Origin: Mesodorylaimus sp. YZB2_4 | Lineage: Eukaryota > Nematoda > Enoplea > Dorylaimida > Dorylaimidae | Direction: 5' to 3' | DNA length: 64,000 nucleotides | Assembly (NCBI GenBank): GCA_030248295.1 | Contig: JASANH010000209.1 | Location: 1-64,000, forward strand | In this document: piece by piece, positions 26,801-39,487 of the stretch | Position numbering within the stretch: position 1 is the stretch's first letter | Layout of the letters: every line of letters begins with the position of its first letter | Notes under the pieces: model-generated | What the model was told of the DNA's origin: nothing | The model's input: the letters and a program-made list of their open reading frames with translations, nothing else | The model's database searches: none | Translations under genes and position numbers: made by a program

Positions 26801-29800
26801 CCGTGTGCCAGCACCAGCGTCCCAGGTTAATACTAGGCGGTAAGGGAGCACTTTCCCCACTGGTGTTCGAGGACCCAGTTCCCTCAGTCTCTACTCGTTC
26901 CCCACTCGACAGTACCGGGTGAGTCGCCCAGAGCCAGGTGTGCAAGGCCAGCAACGGACTTACCAAATCGCCGTCGAAGACCAGTTCCCGCTCTGAGTAC
27001 GGGCTTAGTTACTAAACTGCCGTCATCAGCCGGAAAATAATTGCGGCTTCTCAGTCAGGGTTGCACAAGCAATGCGAGACCAACGCCAACATTAACTGAA
27101 CACCTCCAACCTGCTTCGCCAATAGCCGGCCAGTAGTCATATGATAAGGTGAGGCCGTAAGGTGACCAGCACATACACCAGCGTCCCACTAGGAGCACGT
27201 CCACGCGAGGGCATCCTGGACTGCGTCGGTGTTCCATAGCCGAGCTTGTCTCCTAGTCTGGCCTCCGTACCTGCTCGTAGCACCTCCAGGGTACCGGGTG
27301 AGTCACCCACTGCCTGGCGTGCAAGGTCAGCGAGGGTTCATGGTTCCCAAACCGACCTCCATCACCGGGGATCGAACCCGGGACGAGTCCAGCCACTTGC
27401 TCCCAAGCAATACAGAGAGACGAATGCTGGACCGCTGCAACCATCGGGGCCGCCCTCCTATTCATGACTGATGGGGCACCTACAGTTTCGATTCATCCAG
27501 GGGGTTCATACAGGTAGCGGAAAATGATTTCCCTGATTTTTTCCACCACCGTGGCCACAGGAGCTTGGACAGTGGCGAGTTGCCCCATACATTACGGCTT
27601 GAGTTGAAGCTTTGGAGGTATCACATTACTAGCCACCGCAATAACGAGCCTATGTATGCTCTCCTCAAATGCCCCCCCCCCCCTCCGCGTTCTCCCTTAA
27701 AACGCTGGCTCACCTTCTCCTCGTCAATCCTGACCGTCAATTCGATTGGTGTCCCATCGTCCATGTAATCAATCGAATGCAACCAGTTATTGCCATTCTT
27801 TGACCTCTCTCGTCGAGCCGCTTCTTTGAGCATTTCTCGCACAGCTGAGTCAGCATTGTCCTAAACACGTAAACCACCATTTGCACAGCCCCAGCTGCCC
27901 ACAGTTCTCCACTCACCTGAATATGACCCATGTACGCCTGCACCACATCCTCGCCGTAAATATCGATCAGCTCGCACACCAGCGTGATTCCCTAAAACGC
28001 ACGGCCTTAAAACTGTCCGAAACAGAAAAACCCTAAACTGATGAAATTTTGATCAAAACTTGGTTTCTTGTCATGTCATACTTTATACATATCCAATCAT
28101 CACAGCGCATTCGAGGGCTAATAAACACATTTGACAATCATTTTTGGCCCAGGCGAGAGGCCGACCCCCCCCCCCCCCACGTGAGAGGCAGACGCCTTAA
28201 CAGCTAGGCCACGACCTGGCCCTGGCGGGTTAAGCCGACACTCGCCACTCACCCACTCCTCTCACCTTATTATTAGCCGCCACTTGAGCGCGCAAATCCG
28301 AAAGATTGTCCGACAAATTCCTCGTTCCACTACACCCCGACACACGACCTGGTGCTTTCAACGCCTCGACCAATGCGTCTTCTCGAAACTCGCCATTTTC
28401 GACCAACTTGAACGACAAAAAACACGCTCCTTCTTGGTCTAAGCTAGTGCTATGTGGCGGCATCGAGCCAGGCACGAGACCACCGATATCCGCGTGATGT
28501 CCGCGATTCGCCACAAAAAAGACTGGTTTCTTCGAATGTTTGTAATAAACCTAGAAAAACCAATAATCACTGTATCATTCTACTTATTCCTTCGAACCCC
28601 AAGCAGGTCTTGACGGACATGACCATGTGTTTGGCGCAAGTGGCTCCGGGGAGTAAAGGCGTCAGTCTGCCAACAGGGAGGTCCCAGGTTCGAATCCCGG
28701 GCACCGCACCAGATTTTGGCTTCTTCTCTGAATTGTTAAACTGACAGAGTCCCGTACACTAGCCGCCACTGTCAAGCTAACAGTTCGAAAGCTTGGAAAA
28801 GCGGAGGCCACTTTGGTAGGGACCCTGAACAGGTCTTGACCCCGTTAGTGTCCCATAGGGTATTGAACAACAGAAAAAACATCTAGTCGTCGAACGAGAC
28901 CCATCCAAGTCTTGGTCGGCTAGAAAGTTGTCAAGGGTCTCAATTCATGAGCATGTTTTACTCTCCTCAGGTCTTATGTTCAAAATTGCCTTACCCCCAC
29001 TCTAAGATGATTCTGAGAAATCAACTGAATTCCAACTGATTTTCGACTAAATTACAACAAGAAATCAACTTAATTTCCCGCCTAAAAATTCAAATTCAAA
29101 TATTCCCGCCATTCCCCATTCTGCAACCAAAAGACCCAAAAATCTTACAGGTGTAATGACTGTCAAATCGGGCAAATGCGATCCCCCGGCCGACGGATGA
29201 TTGCACAATATGACATCGCCTTCTTTCATCTTCTCGCCCAAATAATTCATTTGAAAACGTACCGCTTCTTGCATGGCGCCCAAATGAACCTGAAATGGCC
29301 ACCATTCAACACTGGCTCACTATTAGACCATAACTTACTGGTATATGCGGGGCATTCGCCACCAATCCTCCATCAGGACCGAACAAAGCGCAGGAAAAAT
29401 CCAAACGTTCCTTTAAAAAAACCATTTCAAAAAATTGCAAAAAAAAAAATTGATTACCCCGGGCGGGAGTCGAACCCTGCCTCTAAACGCGCGTCTACTA
29501 TAGATTTCAAAACAGACACATCACCTAACCCAATGCACTGCAGGTGCCACCTTTCTGAAATCCATCGCTTTCGACTTAAAAACAGCTAAAACTAGTTTTA
29601 GGCTATCAGCTATTTTTCCCGCGCTTTTTCTAATTCAAAATCAATTCAGCGATAAGGAATCTTTCAAACAGCTAATTTCCCGATCCTGAACTCCTAGCAT
29701 GCATTTAAATGCAGTCATAGTCGTACCTTGATATTGGTCGATATGGCAGTCCGTTGTAGAATTCGGCCCATTTGTTCAGCTATGCTCATGAAACGATGCG

Positions 29801-32800
29801 AAAAAATAGCCAATTGAATCGAGTCCACTTCCGTGCCAAGTTTCTGCGTCTCGCCACTTCCGATCTGTAACAAACCAGTGCAGGCATTGTGCGAGGCACT
29901 GACTGCCACCTGAGCTATCAGAGTAAACAAGTGGGGTCATCGACAGCATTTACAGCACCCAAACAAAATCGACTGCAAACCTTTGATTTTTCATGAAAAA
30001 TCAAAGAAAAATTGATGATCGAATCAATCGTAATCGAAAATTGACTTATCGATTACAGATTACCGATATTCAAGAGGGTGTAAAGCAATCGATCGATTAC
30101 ATACCACCTTGTGCCCCAACTGATATGCATACAGCAGGGCCTCCAACCACACGCGGGCATCCTATCCTCAGACACCTCACCCCATCTCACCTTGATTCTC
30201 ACATTTCCATCTTCGGTGATCGTAGCCATACAATCTGGCTCCACAACGATTGTGCTGAAAGATCAGAGGATCGTCATAGCTTTGCTAAAATTTCGACTCC
30301 ATTGACATACCTGTTCACATCGATGATTATCGACGGGCCGGCAATTTCGTGACCGAATAAGAGTTTATGCAGAAAATAAACATCCGTCTCCTTGTAGCCC
30401 CCTTTAAAATAGCACTGGACAGTCTAAAATGAAAATAAATATCAGCAGTACAAACGAGTTGAACGAAGTCTTTTATCATGCACTTTTTGCTTTTTAAATT
30501 GAAATTTTTCTCATTTTGTAAGTTTTGAATTTACTTTTTTGAATTTCATTTTTCTTTTTAGATTTTTAATTTTTCCGCTTGCTAAATTCGAGGCTTTTAG
30601 AGGGTTGAATTTTGCTACTTTTTTTATTTTAAATTTTTCCTCTACATTTGGATTTTCCCGCCCGATAAATTTGATTTGACTTTTCCCGCTTCTACAAAAC
30701 CATCCCTCAAGACTATCTCACGTGACCCAGATGAACATGTGCATGGACGCCCATACCATACACGCCTGAAACCGTCGGCACCCGGCCCTTATAGCCCGAC
30801 TCACCGTCTCTCTCTCCGGCTTGGCACTTGCCATCTCCAATCGTCGATCCTCCCACACACCACTTCTGCCAATGCCCCGTACTCGCACATCGTCCACTTT
30901 GATCGTCCGACCAGGAATCGTGAATCCAAACTCCCGCTTATAACTGAAATCACTTGAAATGACTTCCCCGGACGATGACGGGCGGGCTATGAGCCCTGTC
31001 GGTGTTGAACAGCCGAGACTGTCTACTCGGATCACCCCAAGGGTATCAACGAAGTCACCCATGCCACGCCCTGGCGTGCAGGGTCAGCGAGGGTTTATGG
31101 TTCACAAACCGACCTCCATCACCGGGGATCGAACCCGGGACGAGTCCAGCCAAAATCGGGGAAAATGATTTTCCCCGATTTTTTAGGGTTTCCAGACAAA
31201 AATTTGATTTTTCTCAAAATTATTTTCAAATCGTCCCACTACTTATAAATCAACTTTAACTAATTCACCGACTTCTATCATGATCAAACTGAACTTCGCA
31301 GTCCAACTGCCAACTTTCAACTGATTCGCAGCATGATCAGCAGGCCCACAGAAAATGCGGGTGATTCAAATTTCAAACCTCGAAATACAACCTTGCCTGA
31401 ATTTGGCTCCGAAATTTCTACTTTTCCTGATCAACCCATGCTTTCCAAGCATTTCTTAAATTCCCAGACTTTTCCCCGTTTTCCAACCTTGTATGAACCC
31501 TGTTTATCCCGAGCGGATGCCTCAAACCATATTTTACCTGTCCAAGAATGACTTCTCGAAATGGCCATGTTCGGGCGTTTGTCCAGGCTGGCTCGCATAC
31601 CCGGCGTGCACTCCCGCCTTGCACATCAACGCGCAATCGGTCCGATCGTAGCGCATATGCAAATAGGATTCGGTCACGATTTGATCATCATTAAATCCTT
31701 GAGAATAAAGTTGATTTCGACATTTTTCCGCCAACATTTTTAAACGTTGATCAAAATCGGCGAAATTCTCTTTCGAATAAATCGAATGACACGGTTCTTG
31801 CGTTTCGTACACAACATCGGCCAATGCTAAACCATAAGCCGATAATATACCAGCGTATCTGAAAATGAAATATAATCAAAACAGGATGCTTTTTCTTTAA
31901 AATAGAGTAAAAACCCTTTTTTCTACCAAAATTTTAAATTTAAAAATGGCGGGAAAACCGCATAAGCCTTAGCAGTTGAAACTTGCAAATATCACCGTTT
32001 TCAATTACCTGTGAGGTTAAAATACAGTAAAACTCATATATTTCCCACCAAAAATTCAAATTTGAAAATGGCGGGAAATATGTATAAGCTTCAGCATTCA
32101 GAAATTTCTCATCTCACCATAATATGTAGTTACCTGTGAATAAAAACGCTCTTCATTCCCAGTGACTTGGCGATCGAACAAGCATGTTGGGCACCAGCAC
32201 CCCCGAAGCAGGCCAGTACATGTTGCGAAGTATCGAAGCCTTTTGCCTGAAAAACCCACATAATCATACTACTGTAAATACCATTCACCACCTCAATGTA
32301 CTGTACATTAAGCCCCGGGGGTGTTATCTCGCTACAACACTCAATCATCGAAGAGTACGTGGTTCGATCCCCGCTGAGGGTGGCGCTTTTGGAAGGCGTA
32401 TCCCAGCTAAGGCCGAGGCAAAGGTACCCGGAAGTTATGCTATCTTATCTTTCTTGTCCATGCAAATATAACAGTTGTACTTTGGCTCAATTAAATCGAA
32501 TTAAAACTTCAAATTTAAAAAGGGCGGGAAAACGAATATTTAAATGTCATATTGCTTCAATCCACCCTCGGCCACCCGGCCATGTGTAATCTGCTGGATA
32601 GCCCTACACGGGAGAAGATACCGCGGGTAGATTCCAGGCAGGTCTTCCGGTCGTAAGAGCATGAAACATCAACCCTACGGGTTTGTGCCTCGCCTCGAGG
32701 AGCGTATCAAGCGGCCAACTAAGGCAACTGATACGCTGAGTGCGGGGTCCAAGTACGGGCAAGGGGGAGGATAAGCCCCCCTGTTGGGCCAGCCAGGACA

Positions 32801-35800
32801 CTAAATCCTTCCTCCAAAAGCTCCCCCACCCCCACCTCAGATCCCGCAGGAAGAAAGAAAGGAAAGGAAGCAAAAGCAATCAAATTGTATGTGGGCAGGA
32901 CCAAGAACTGGCCTCCAAGCACAGGCCAATGGTCCAGCCAGCCTACAGTACTCTATTTGAACAGTCATACAACTCACTCACTAGACTCGACCCAAACCTG
33001 ACCTGACCTGTCCCACACGCAATCAGATCAGGCTTGGGCGATCTGATCTGATCTTTACCTTCCCCTCCCCTCAACCCCCCCCCCCCCCCATCCCAGCTCA
33101 GCCGACCTTGCCGATACTTGGGTCAGTCAAGGCAATCAAATGCACTACGTTCTCCGCAGGCCAAACGCTCACCTGAGTCAAAGCTCGAATAGGACGACAC
33201 ATTTTCTCATTAGCCACATCGATGAAACCCAAAGCCACTTCTTCTTTGCTCATTTTTTCCCGTTTTGAATGAAAACTATTGATTTCGTCCTTGATCGCTT
33301 CCATCGCTCGACTGGCCGCATTCGAATCCAATGGCTCATTTTCTTTTGGTCCAAATATTTTGGGGAAATATTGAGGTAAAATGCGACCCAAAACCAAATT
33401 TGCGTCCGTTATTGCCAAATATCCACCTAAAATATAAAAAATTCCAAGCCCATCAGAAAATGTTCTATTTATAAGATCTACTGTAGACTGCAACCGAAAA
33501 AAGCATAATCTGACAAATTTTGCCAACAATTGTGACAAATTGGGCCTGTCGAAATGAGTTTCTTGCGCCTTCGGCCGCTTTCGGCCAATTTTTCTAGAAG
33601 TCTGTACTGATAACCCAAGTTGATGTCAGCGACAAATCCGTAGAGAAAAATATGCTCTATCAACTGGTTGTCTTTGTTTTCAATTTACTGCTTCTACTGT
33701 GTTTATACCAATTTTTCTCATTTGAATCGCAAAAATTTACGAAAAATCTATGATGAAAACTGAAAACGAAAAATCAAGCCTCGAAAGTATATCTGCTCGA
33801 TAGAGCACATTTTTCTCTATAAAATTTTCGCTGACATTAATTTGGGTTATCGTTGAAAATTTCCAGAAAAATCGCCCGAAAGCGGCAAGTCCGCGAATTA
33901 GGCGCATACGCGCCTGTCGTACGACTAACAATAATTAGGCCCCAAGCTGTAACCTACAGTATGGTATTACCAACCCATGTAGGGACATAGGGTAGCCTCC
34001 CCGAACTAGAATCCCCTGCTCCCCCAAAGACTATGGATTCAGAGAACCAGTTAAACTACTGACTCATCGCTAGCAGATGCAGTTATCCAATTCCAAGCGG
34101 GAATTAATTTCTAAATTTAAAATTTAGGATCTAAAAACGCCTTTCTTGGCAATTCAAGTGTCTGGCGGGGGGAGGTACAGCACACAAGCATACCTTTTTT
34201 ATAACACACTGGTCCTGGATTGGCGCCAGCCGATTCGGGTCCGACGTCGAGCATACCATCACGGAAGAACAATCTGGACCCACCGCCCGCAGCAACCGTG
34301 TTCACGTCCAACTGCAATGAAATGGTCATATTAGTCATCGATTTGGATCAGGGAACTATGATTGATTTCGAGATCAGGGACCATATCAAAGTCAGAATCG
34401 AGGATCAGATTTCATGTGTGCAGCGTACAGTTAATCTTCACCTACTTAATTTGACCCGGGTCGTGGCCTAGCGGTAAGCGTGTGCTTCTCACGCTTACAA
34501 CGGGGGGGGGGGGGGTTCGACACCCGCCTGGGTAAAAAATGATTGCCAATCTAGCTGTGCTCCTTCTCCGTCGAGTGCGCTGCATGCTGCTTGGCAATGG
34601 ACACGCATGAAACCATCTTGATTTTCAATGACTATGCAGGGCGTAGAAACCAGGCCCATACAAACTGCTAATACAATACAAGCTTGTGATTGCATGCAAT
34701 CATAAGCTGTTTCGCTCGCATGACTCCTCGCATGACAGCATTGTCAACTGCTCTATATTGACTGCTCTATATCTACGTAAGTACCCGAACGGACGCTACT
34801 GCCGATGAGTGTTGTTGGGTAGCCGTCTGTCCCTGCGCACTCATCAGCGAGTGTTCGACTCCCGGCCAGGTAAGTCCTTTTCCAATCCCCCTCCACCTTG
34901 TAGAGTGCACACATTTAGGGTAGCGCATCTAGTTACCTCGTCAGCCGCTTGATACGCTCGCCCAGGAAAGGATGAAACCCGTCGGGTTGATGCCTCTGGC
35001 TCCCACGATTACGAGACCTGCCTGGAGTGTTTTTGAGACCATCCGCTACCCGCGTTATCTTCTCCAATGTAGGGCTATTGTAGCCAGCATCCCTAGCGGT
35101 CGGGAGAATCGATACCTCCAATGGCTGGGAGACGTCAACCTGAGAGGTTGATGCTTCTAGGGCATGTATAGTCGCGAGACTAACCTACCTCCAGTCGGAG
35201 TTTCTGTCCAAGAGACTTCGGTCTCCCACTTTTGCCGTCGCCTGTGTGCGCTGGTTACACTATCCCGCCGATTACACACCCCACTAATACAGGGAACACA
35301 CCTGAGGCGCTTGTATGGTAACCCCGGCAGTCGTAGTCTCGAAAACGTGATCGAAATCGCCTGCGTATCGACTGACATCGGTCGACGTGCCGCCCATATC
35401 GAACCCAACAACTGCTTGCTTGCCGCTTGCCTCGTAGGCAGTCAACGCCACACCAACAACACCACCAGCCGGGCCTGACAAAATTGCACGAGAGCCGTGA
35501 AATCTGAATTTAAAAATAAAAGGTACACACAAAATACAAAAATTAAGTGGCTATAGCTTACGTATCGACCGGCGACAGCCCACCATCGCTCTGCATAAAT
35601 AGCACTCTCGTATTTTCCATGTTCGAAAACCCCGAAGTGAACGAATGAATATAACGTTGGATAACTGGCGTGAGATAGGCGTCGGCTGAAGCTAAAAGTA
35701 ATAAAAACCCTTACAGATAAATCTCCACTCCATCCCGAAGCATCCGAAACTGGGGGGTCGCCTACGTGAGCCTTCCTTAGCGCCCCCCCCCCCCCCCCCC

Positions 35801-38800
35801 GTCCCAGGGGCTAGGTTTTGTATGCTGCATCCAAGGGGAGGAGAGCGATTGTATAGGCGGGGCATCAGAATGAACCAGTCAGAAGACTAGGTTTGGTCCG
35901 TAACTCAGTAATTTTTAGCTTTCTAGTGACTAAAAACTGACCACTGGTCATGCCCTCCGGTCGTAAAGGCCCGTGCTTACTACGTACGAGAGCTACGGTA
36001 TCGGCTATCACTCGGGCGGTGGTCTAGCGGGCTAAGGCGCCTGCCTCTCACTCTTACAGGAGAGGGTTCGACTCCCGCCTGGGTGAAAACTGTCAATTTA
36101 TGCGTTCCTCTTAGCCCCAAAGTGCTCGGCTATGGATAACGTCTGACATGACTGATAAGCCTACAGTATTTAGTATACTCCGACAGTACCAGAGAGAATA
36201 GTCATCAGGGATGGACTGCATGTCCCTCATTTTTACCACATCACCACACACGGGTGAACACCCGCAGCAGGCTTGTTTAGCCTGTTGAGAAGGCTGTTTC
36301 TTGTTGCCTCATCTAACCGCCCGCCGCACACGCACCTTCAGGCGAGCCTAACCCGCCCGGTTGATGTTTCTGGCTCCTGAAACTAGGAGGCATACCGCTG
36401 CAGGTATCTACCATTAAGGGCTACCCTACACCCAAAATGATTAACCCGATGAAGAGTCGAACACGCGCTGATAACTTTGCACACACAGCGTGAGAGACTT
36501 CATGCTCCTTCCACAGTGCAATCAAAATTTTGACCCCCCCCTTCCGAGGCAACGCTCCTGCTTTATTTCGGTAGCCGAGCATTAAAAGACGCATTCCTAC
36601 TTACTCAAAGGGCAGCACACAGGGGAGCATGGGTTCAGTACGGGTGCTCATGTCCGCTTCAGACTGTATTGAAACCTCCTAACCATACCTGTAAATCCAC
36701 GTGGCACAGCCTTGATCATTGGCATGATATGCGATGACAAAGACACGCTCTCGAAACCGAGTTCCTTCGCAATACGACCGATTTTCTTTTCGTGTTCGTC
36801 AAACCTGAAATATCGGCTCATAATTACGACTTTTATCCAATAATGGTTACGCCATGGCTAAAATTCCATTCGCAGCAGTGGCATATTAGCTAGAACTAGG
36901 GGATTCTAAAGCTTTGATTCTGCAGCACTTAATCAAAGGCTTAAATAATTTGCGTATGAGGGGAGGGAGTGCACCACACACCTCACTGCATCAACTTGGA
37001 ACATCGAAGAGGGTAGGGCATAGGCTGCGGTACCTTCTAGTAGGTCTGTCTTACCCCTTCAACCTTTTAGTTGTAGACTACCGTTAGAAGCTGCCATCAT
37101 CTCCCCGGCCCCAGGTAGTGGCCAGCAGGTTAAAGCGTCTGCCTCTCACGCTGAGTGCGCACTTGCACCCACCTGGGTAGGAAAAAAGTTATGTGTTCCT
37201 TAGCCCGCGAGTGCGCTGTATGTCATTTCATACTTTATCCATAGCCAAGCACCATACGACGCACTCGAGGGCTCAGGAGCACATATTTGACGATCATTTT
37301 TTACCCAGGCGGGAGTCGAACCCTCGCCTGTAAGAGTGAGAGGCAGACACCTTAACCGCTACTCCACGACCCAGCCCCGGGCTGAATGGTGCTTGGCTAC
37401 GCATAAAGTGTGACATGACATTATCTAATTTTTTGTCGACAAAACTGGCGGGAAAATTTGAACCCCCTGAGCATTCAGACCTTGTCAGTCATCACTTACA
37501 TGTACGAATGTAAAAGCACCACGGCCAGTGAAGTAATACCTTTTTCCAGGACGGCTATCAAATCGTTTTTCACTTGAATTTCGTCAATACCCCGCCAAAT
37601 TTCCAACTGAAAATACATCACAATTTAATCTCACTAGAAACGGCAGGCATGATGGAAATTTTAAAATCAATTGACAGAAGGATGTATTTTCAAAAACTAT
37701 TACCTTATCGTCGGTCGACACAGCTTTGACCACTGGTTTCTTGGAATCGAGTTGGCAGTCATCTCTGCATAGGACCACACGTTCATCGATTTCTACGATT
37801 TCTTCGTACAAAACATCCGGCATTGAAATACTCTGAAAATGAAAACTGATTATACTCCGGCACGGAAAACATTTGAAAACGGCACAATGGCACTGTGGCT
37901 AGTGCGATGTGCCGCTGCGCCACGCCAGCTATTATCAGTTCTTATATAACTGCGCTCCCATTGCGAAAAAAGAGGGCGTTCGGCCGCTGTGGGCAAATCT
38001 TTGAATCATTTGGCGATGGCCAAAGCGTCGTCAAGGAATGAGGGTGTCAAAATGGAGGACATAAATCTGATGAAAAAACGGTCAAGGAAACTGCCATGAT
38101 CCCACAGACACCTGACTGAGGAGGCATTGCAACCCTGCTAAATTTGGCCAAGCAATCTGGCCTTGCTTGCTGGTAACATAAAACTTCAAAAACTTGAACC
38201 CTGAGCGGGAATCGAACCAAAACCAGGGCGCTAATCACACTTTCTCGTGCCTTACTTCCCTGGGTCGACCGTAAAACCGTACCGGGGGGGGGGGGGGTGG
38301 CACGGCGCTAAAAGTAGGCCAGTACAGGTCGTACCCAGGTCTCAGGTACGGGTACGGCCGACCCTGGGTTGCTTCCCCGATTCCCTCCGCCAAATCTACT
38401 ATAGGAGGCGAATGATAGCATACCAAATCGAACAATCGCGGCCGTGCTTGGGTTCCGATAAAGAGCAAATCTTTAAATCCTTTGGTGATGGCCAACGCGG
38501 ATCGTTGTCCTTTCCGTTCGAGCAGTGCATTCGTGGCCACCGTTGTGCCCATACGAATCCATTCAATTTGGCTAGCGTCGACAGGCTGACCACGAGGAAT
38601 TGGTTTCCCGAGCTCCTGTAAAATGCGGAACATGCTATGTCGAAAAATAAATAAGAAATCTCACCGTTTCTAAAACACGTCTGATTGCTTCGGTCGGTGC
38701 ATCGCGATAATTTTGAGGATCTTCGGACAATAGTTTCATAACATTTCTACTGCCATCGGGTCGTTTGATATAGACGTCCGTAAATGTTCCTCCACGATCG

Positions 38801-38823
38801 ATTGCAAAACCGTATTTGCCCAT
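23803..38823 (-). CDS. OPLAH: 5-oxoprolinase (ATP-hydrolysing)
   Basis: This cytosolic enzyme opens 5-oxo-L-proline to L-glutamate at the cost of ATP, in the gamma-glutamyl cycle of glutathione turnover. Twenty-four exons, 5' to 3': 38823-38665, 38615-38424, 37832-37704, 37606-37500, 36804-36689, 35691-35562, 35503-35302, 34311-34194, 33426-33173, 32246-32134, 31858-31538, 30943-30805, 30423-30311, 30254-30191, 29864-29727, 29410-29339, 29289-29149, 28550-28266, 27991-27917, 27860-27714, 25881-25798, 25744-25225, 24121-24024, 23961-23803. All phases agree and total 1291 residues; animal OPLAH is about 1288. The HyuA half shows [11 protein letters not shown] (residues 7-17), [10 protein letters not shown] and [12 protein letters not shown]. 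The HyuB half shows [45 protein letters not shown] and [11 protein letters not shown]. No defect seen. Introns are full of SINEs and other repeats. Confidence 0.97.
24490..24775. repeat. dispersed repeat in an OPLAH intron
   Basis: It resembles 47710-47910 in inverted orientation: shared words include GAGTCACCC next to a CGTGCAAG or GCGCACC edge, AGAACCCAGTG and GCCAAGCA. The B-box-like GGGTTCAACTC suggests a tRNA-related origin. Confidence 0.5.
24801..25138. mobile_element. 338-bp MITE rich in CGATCC words
   Basis: The ends pair: left CAGCATCGACCGATCCGA, right GATCGGCCGATGCTG. Inside, CCGATCCGAC and GGATCCGATCGAG repeat the same short motif in both orientations. The flanks TTAGGACAT and TTAGAACAT may be an imperfect target duplication. 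Confidence 0.65.
26690..27410. repeat. dispersed repeat pair in the 1.8-kb OPLAH intron
   Basis: Sequence around 26.70-27.10 kb matches 62.45-62.88 kb: shared GACCAGC(A) and CACCAGCGTCC words, then TCTCTACTCGTT, CGCCCAGAG.CAGGTGTGCAAG and AATCGCCG. The part 27.29-27.40 matches 31.04-31.16 kb closely (CCGACCTCCATCACCGGGGA, CGAACCCGGGACGAGTCCAG). GGTTCGATCCCCGG on the minus strand is a B-box-like word. Confidence 0.7.
28069..28222 (-). repeat. tRNA-derived SINE with a 14-base C run
   Basis: This is the same family as 2752-2928, in reverse. The body (CGCATTCGAGGGCTAA) and the head (GAGAGGCAGACGCCTTAA, GCTAGGCCACGACC) are clear. Where the B box should start, the copy has 14 C (28165-28178), so the box is destroyed. 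Confidence 0.8.
31040..31156. repeat. dispersed repeat, second copy
   Basis: A close copy of 27290-27400 in the same orientation lies in another OPLAH intron: CTGGCGTGCAGGGTCAGCGA and the B-box-like region match almost base for base. Confidence 0.75.
34457..34613 (+). repeat. tRNA-derived SINE with a 14-base G run
   Basis: The A box GGTCGTGGCCTAGCGG is kept. Then 14 G (34502-34515) lead straight into the B-box part GTTCGACACCC. The body GTCGAGTGCGCTGCATG is present. It lies in intron 7 of OPLAH, between exons 7 and 8. Confidence 0.8.
36011..36154 (+). repeat. tRNA-derived SINE in an OPLAH intron
   Basis: GGTGGTCTAGCGGGCTAAGG (A box), GAGGGTTCGACTCCCGCC (B box), CGGCTATGGATAACGT and an ATGAC end place it in the family. 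Confidence 0.85.
37113..37424 (+). repeat. SINE interrupted by another SINE
   Basis: A plus-strand copy runs 37113-37222 and resumes at 37381-37424 (GCTTGGCTACGCATAAAGTG, ATGAC tail). The gap is filled by a complete minus-strand copy. Confidence 0.85.
37223..37380 (-). repeat. SINE inserted in a SINE
   Basis: This is a full minus-strand copy with B box (GGGAGTCGAACCC in plus reading) and A box region (CCGCTACTCCACGACC). The 8-bp flanks GCTGTATG (37215-37222) and GCTGAATG (37381-37388) look like the target-site duplication. Confidence 0.85.
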
Positions 38824-39487
38824 TTCGAGTCCTGAAAATGCGAAAATTACGTTTTCTGGATTAAAGAGCTTTTTACTTTACTAACCTGTTCAACTTACTG
38901 CAAGACTATGCTTTCTCCACCTTCACAGTGTCGAGTGAACTTATCGTTAGCTGGGAGCTGGCTGATCTGGCTATCTGCTCCTCCCATCGAGCCGAATAAG
39001 GGCAAAAAGCTTAAGTTCAGATTCAAGTGAATATGTAATTTTTAGTAATTATTTTACAATAAACCCTGTAGTTTTAAAAAACTCCAACATAAGATTAACA
39101 TAAAGACAAATAAAATTAGCAAAATTCGTCTTAGTATTGATTTTTTCAGGTTCTTGAATCTGAATCTGAAACTAAATGGGCGTGTCAGCCAACGCGGCTG
39201 GACGAGCCAATCAGACGCGCCGGTAGACGGCGCTCCTGTCGTTGCTCTATTGCCATCCAGTTTTGGCGCCATTGAACGTTTTCATTTTCGATCCTCATCT
39301 CGCAAGGAAGTTTTGTTGATCAGTTATCGTTCTTGCCGTCTCGCTAATTACCATCGACCTCTACGCTCGTCCCATCAGCGTAATAGCTGCCGGTTGCTTC
39401 GTGCATCATCGGTTCGTCGTTTCTGCAGAGGCCGCGCCGTGTGTTTTTTGCGTCGTTTTATTTTTGTTGTAAAAGCAAGTAGACTTC
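38824..39487. promoter_or_regulatory. shared upstream region of OPLAH and SET
   Basis: The two starts are 664 bp apart and face away from each other. The SET-proximal half is GC-richer and holds a CCAAT box at 39207-39211. GGCGCTCCTGTCGTTGCTC (39229-39247) recurs as GGCGCTCGTGTCGTTGCTC in SET intron 1 (40124-40142). No TATA box is convincing, which fits two housekeeping genes. Confidence 0.6.

Noticed and set aside
28623-28713. A possible tRNA gene with TGGCGCAAGTGG and GGTTCGAATCC
   Set aside because: The acceptor and anticodon stems do not pair properly; it is more likely tRNA-derived repeat sequence in an intron.
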